DNA of 64,000 bases from Sitta carolinensis (lineage: Eukaryota > Chordata > Aves > Passeriformes > Sittidae). Both the position numbers and the translations under genes were made by a program. The notes under the pieces are model-generated. The model was not told the DNA's origin. It did not search any database and saw nothing but the letters and a program-made list of their open reading frames with translations. Where the stretch lies: positions 87,130,243 through 87,194,242 of the forward strand of contig CM063283.1 of the NCBI GenBank assembly GCA_032173965.1, in the 5' to 3' direction. The number at the start of each line of letters is the position of its first letter. Positions within the stretch are counted from its first letter, which is position 1. Below are positions 61,331 through 64,000 of this stretch, piece by piece.

Positions 61331-62158
61331 TGTACATGTTTCTGTGTATGCTTGCATAATATATGAGTATGTGTATATGTATATGCATGTAGTCAGCTGG
61401 GATTCACACACAATCCATGCAGTTTATTAACAGTTAGCATATAATCTCTAAATGGAGCTTACTGCAATTTGAGATGTGCCCTGCTAGGAGCTAATGAGCA
61501 AACTCCTGCCTAATATTGACAATTAATCAGGCATAAAAGCATCTAGGATCAGGACCCATTGCCAAGTATAGAAGACTCATACAGACTTCAATGAAACATG
61601 ATACGTGAACAAATTTGTCTAATTGTATATCAGTCCTACGAACAAATTCCCACCAAAACACTTAATTATCCACAGTACAGAGGCAATGCATCTATCTCAG
61701 AATGTTACTGGCTTTTTGGTTTGTAGTAAACCATTTACCGTAACTAATAAATTGAAGGAAGTATCATTATGTTTTCTTGACATTGTTCCTATTTTAATTG
61801 GCCTTGTATACTTGAGCCAATATCTGTGCATTGACTAGAGTAACTGAGTAATGATTGCACAATAAAAAGTGATCACTATTGGCTGAATACTTTTCTTCCA
61901 TTGATGTGAGAAGATTTGCTCTCAAATTGATAAAATTAATCTTAAAAGTAAAAAAAATCCCCAAAACTAACAAAGAGTACAGTAAAAAGGTTCAGCCTAA
62001 CAGTTTATAATAAAATAATAAAATCATTATTGCTAATATGGAAAGCATGTATTTGTTCAGTTTCTGTGAGCTTAATACTGCTAAAATATCTGCTATACAA
62101 CTTTTGTTGTTCTAGAATAAAAACTGTGTACCATTTTCTAGTTAAAATCATGGTACAG

Positions 62159-62161
<3 letters not shown>
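61331..62161. other. non-coding DNA, possible conserved stretch
   Basis: No gene was recognised. About 61470-61570 has the look of conserved non-coding DNA (CTAATGAGC, then TTGACAATTAATCAGG, close together, with no simple repeats). This cannot be confirmed by eye. Confidence 0.35.

Positions 62162-62203
<42 letters not shown>
62162..62203. repeat. T42 homopolymer
   Basis: Forty-two uninterrupted T. It creates the lysine run inside the 160-codon minus-strand frame at 62005-62487, which is therefore not credible as a gene. Confidence 0.9.
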
Positions 62204-62205
<2 letters not shown>

Positions 62206-62949
62206 CAGCATCAATAGAAAGCCTGTTATGACACACAACAGAAAACCACTTGAAGTATTGCTGTTACTCACTACAGAAGAATGATTTGTGCAAAGATAAG
62301 ATGCTTTGGCCTTGAGACACACACAAGTAAATTGGGTAGTTTTCCTAAGAAGCATTCTTGTTGAACTGTTTTCCTTTTCCATTTCCGTTGACAATATGGA
62401 TCTGTAGTATATTGTTGGATCTGCTGTGTGATAACACAACAAAGCCTGTGTTCTGCTCTCAGCAGTGCTATTTATACCTTGTAACATTTTTCAAAGTACT
62501 GCTTTAGTGTTCTTTCACTGTTCAAAAAAAAAAAAAAAAAAAAAGCCCAACCAAAACAACACAAGATATCCTGCACCCAAAGCAGATAAATAAATAAATA
62601 AAACCAGCCATAAGTCAGATTCAAGCCTGGATATTTCTCTGACAGAGAAGTTCCTCTTTCAGTTGATTTATCCAGGAAGAGTTGCATTTTGCAAATGATG
62701 TAATATGAGCCAGAGTCCACCTTTTACAACTGGAGAAGGCTGCTCAGATCTTTTAGTTAAGCTTATTACTTTGAATGGAGAGCAAGGATTGTCTCTGGAA
62801 TTGGGCTGAGGGTTGATGAGTAGCTGTCATCCAAAAATCTTCACACCAGTGCAGGCACAAGCTGCTGTCTCAAGTAGAAGGCAAGAGCAGTCAGTGAAGG
62901 AAGCAGGCTAAGCACCTACTAATTTTTATTTGAAGATGGCTGATAGTAA
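62204..62949. other. non-coding DNA, no gene seen
   Basis: Contains an A21 run (62524-62544) and a short (AAAT)n patch at about 62585-62602. No gene was recognised. Confidence 0.5.
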
Positions 62950-62984
62950 GAAAGCTCAGTATGACTGCTGAGCTTTCATACTGA
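62950..62984. other. two mutually exclusive hairpins sharing sequence
   Basis: GAAAGCTCAG (62950-62959) pairs perfectly with CTGAGCTTTC (62968-62977), a 10-bp stem with an 8-base loop. TCAGTATGA (62956-62964) pairs perfectly with TCATACTGA (62976-62984), a 9-bp stem with an 11-base loop. The two stems use overlapping bases, so only one can form at a time. No known RNA family was recognised. Confidence 0.55.
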
Positions 62985-64000
62985 AGTGTATCTTCATGTG
63001 GTCTCTGGGAGAGACCCTTCTGTCCTGGATGCCAATCAGCTGTGATCAGCCAGAAGCTGATGTGATACTTACTCATTGCTGGAAATCAGGGACAGAAGCA
63101 GGAAGAGATTTATGCTAGGCAACAGCTCAAGGCTTAAGTCATCCTTAGGCTGCAAAGAGAAGTGAAAAAAAACTCTACTTAAAAATTTATTACTGGTATA
63201 TTTAGGAATATACGGGTCACCGAAAACCAAATTAAGACTAAGCATGACTTTCTCTTATATTCTGAATTTACATTTTCCTGGTCAGCACTGAACTGTTTGA
63301 CAACGGCTAGCTTTTAATATTGACCATTTTGTGTGAGCATATGATGTGTTTGTGCATGTCCATGCCTCACCTAAAAATAAAAAAATGTGATGGCCACTTT
63401 TAAAATGATTAATTTCTTGTAAAATTGCAGTACATAGTGAGATTACAAATCAGGAAAAGACATATCCAGTAACTTCTACTAGGGAACGTGTTTATTACTA
63501 TTATTTTTTTTTCCCTTTTTCTAATAAGCAAGGGCAAGATGAAAAAGAAAAAAATTGAGGAAGAAACAAAATGCAACACTTCATTAATTGAAAGCTCCTT
63601 CCTTTAGCATCCCAATATCCTGATAAAATGTCTGGATAGCCTCTGTGGCTTCAATATGGATAACATGCCTTTTTGCAGCACAGAATTTTTTTTGAATGAG
63701 TGTGGGAAAACAATTCATCCGAAGGACTTTATATTCTTGGGTACAAACTTTGGAAGATGGGTTATCTTTCTATTAAGGACATCTCTCATTTTCTATAGAT
63801 AGATAATTTCCTCTCTTTCTGAAACATTATTTGTCTTGGTTAATCACAATAAAAGGGAAATATATTAACAGCTGTACTGTCATAGAGTTGCTTTTCTCTT
63901 AATTCATAGTAAAACAGCAGTTTCATGGATAATTTGCTACACCCAAAGCATGCAGACATGGAAATACAGGCATCACAGAAAATTTTCTGCTGTAAGGAAC
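62985..64000. other. non-coding AT-rich DNA, no gene seen
   Basis: Only short frames and short A/T runs; no repeat family recognised up to the window end. Confidence 0.5.

Noticed and set aside
62005..62487. 160-codon - frame
   Set aside because: Contains a long lysine run encoded by the T42 homopolymer; the rest has no recognisable motif.

Overview
The window looks like non-coding nuclear DNA from a bird, probably a passerine. The clues are AT-rich sequence (by eye roughly 35-38 % GC), CpG depletion, recognisable CR1 LINE pieces of several ages, a solo LTR of the avian ERVL type, a second avian-looking endogenous-retrovirus LTR, long A/T homopolymers and microsatellites. I see no operons, ribosome binding sites, CRISPR array, rRNA or tRNA. 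I found no open frame that I can defend as a host gene. The longest frames (about 100-180 codons) are what AT-rich DNA gives by chance, or lie in low-complexity or transposon sequence. The window is best read as a gene desert or the interior of a very large intron.

Layout. 1-4.77 kb: featureless AT-rich sequence. 4.77-5.37 kb: 3' end of a CR1 LINE on +, with the C-terminus of its ORF2 still readable. 7.6-11.6 kb: four long T tracts around a heavily decayed CR1/L3-type ORF2 endonuclease relic (9.23-9.69 kb). 15.48 kb: a 23-bp TAATTA-containing palindrome. 17.52-17.70 kb: an isolated CpG-dense patch. 19.51-20.02 kb: an old CR1 on - followed by a TTCC/TGCC microsatellite. 20-27 kb: very AT-rich, with possible conserved non-coding stretches and an A/C-rich tract. 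26.95-27.10 kb: a GGTAT pentanucleotide array. 28.2 kb: a very old CR1-like tail. 33.58-33.86 kb: a G/T-rich tract with many G runs. 34.96-36.51 kb: a 3'-truncated CR1 fragment (-) next to a solo ERVL LTR (-). 40.7-41.0 kb: candidate conserved element. 43.17-43.80 kb: a complete LTR of a second retroviral family (-), followed by a 48-bp A tract. 45.8 kb: another old CR1-like tail ending in A25. 48.8-49.5 kb: GC-richer unique block. 51.27-51.80 kb: the best-looking candidate conserved non-coding element. 55.1 and 62.95 kb: short perfect hairpins. 61.3 kb: a TG/TA/CA dinucleotide block.

No set of genes works together here. The visible history is one of layered retrotransposon insertion: very old CR1/L3-like relics, then avian CR1, then LTR elements reduced to solo LTRs, then microsatellite growth. 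The items most worth follow-up are the CpG patch at 17.5 kb, the candidate regulatory block at 51.3 kb, the two LTRs as possible promoters, the G-rich tract at 33.6 kb and the paired hairpins at 55.1 kb. I do not see a previously undescribed system. Family names for repeats come from recall of consensus sequences, not from a database search.
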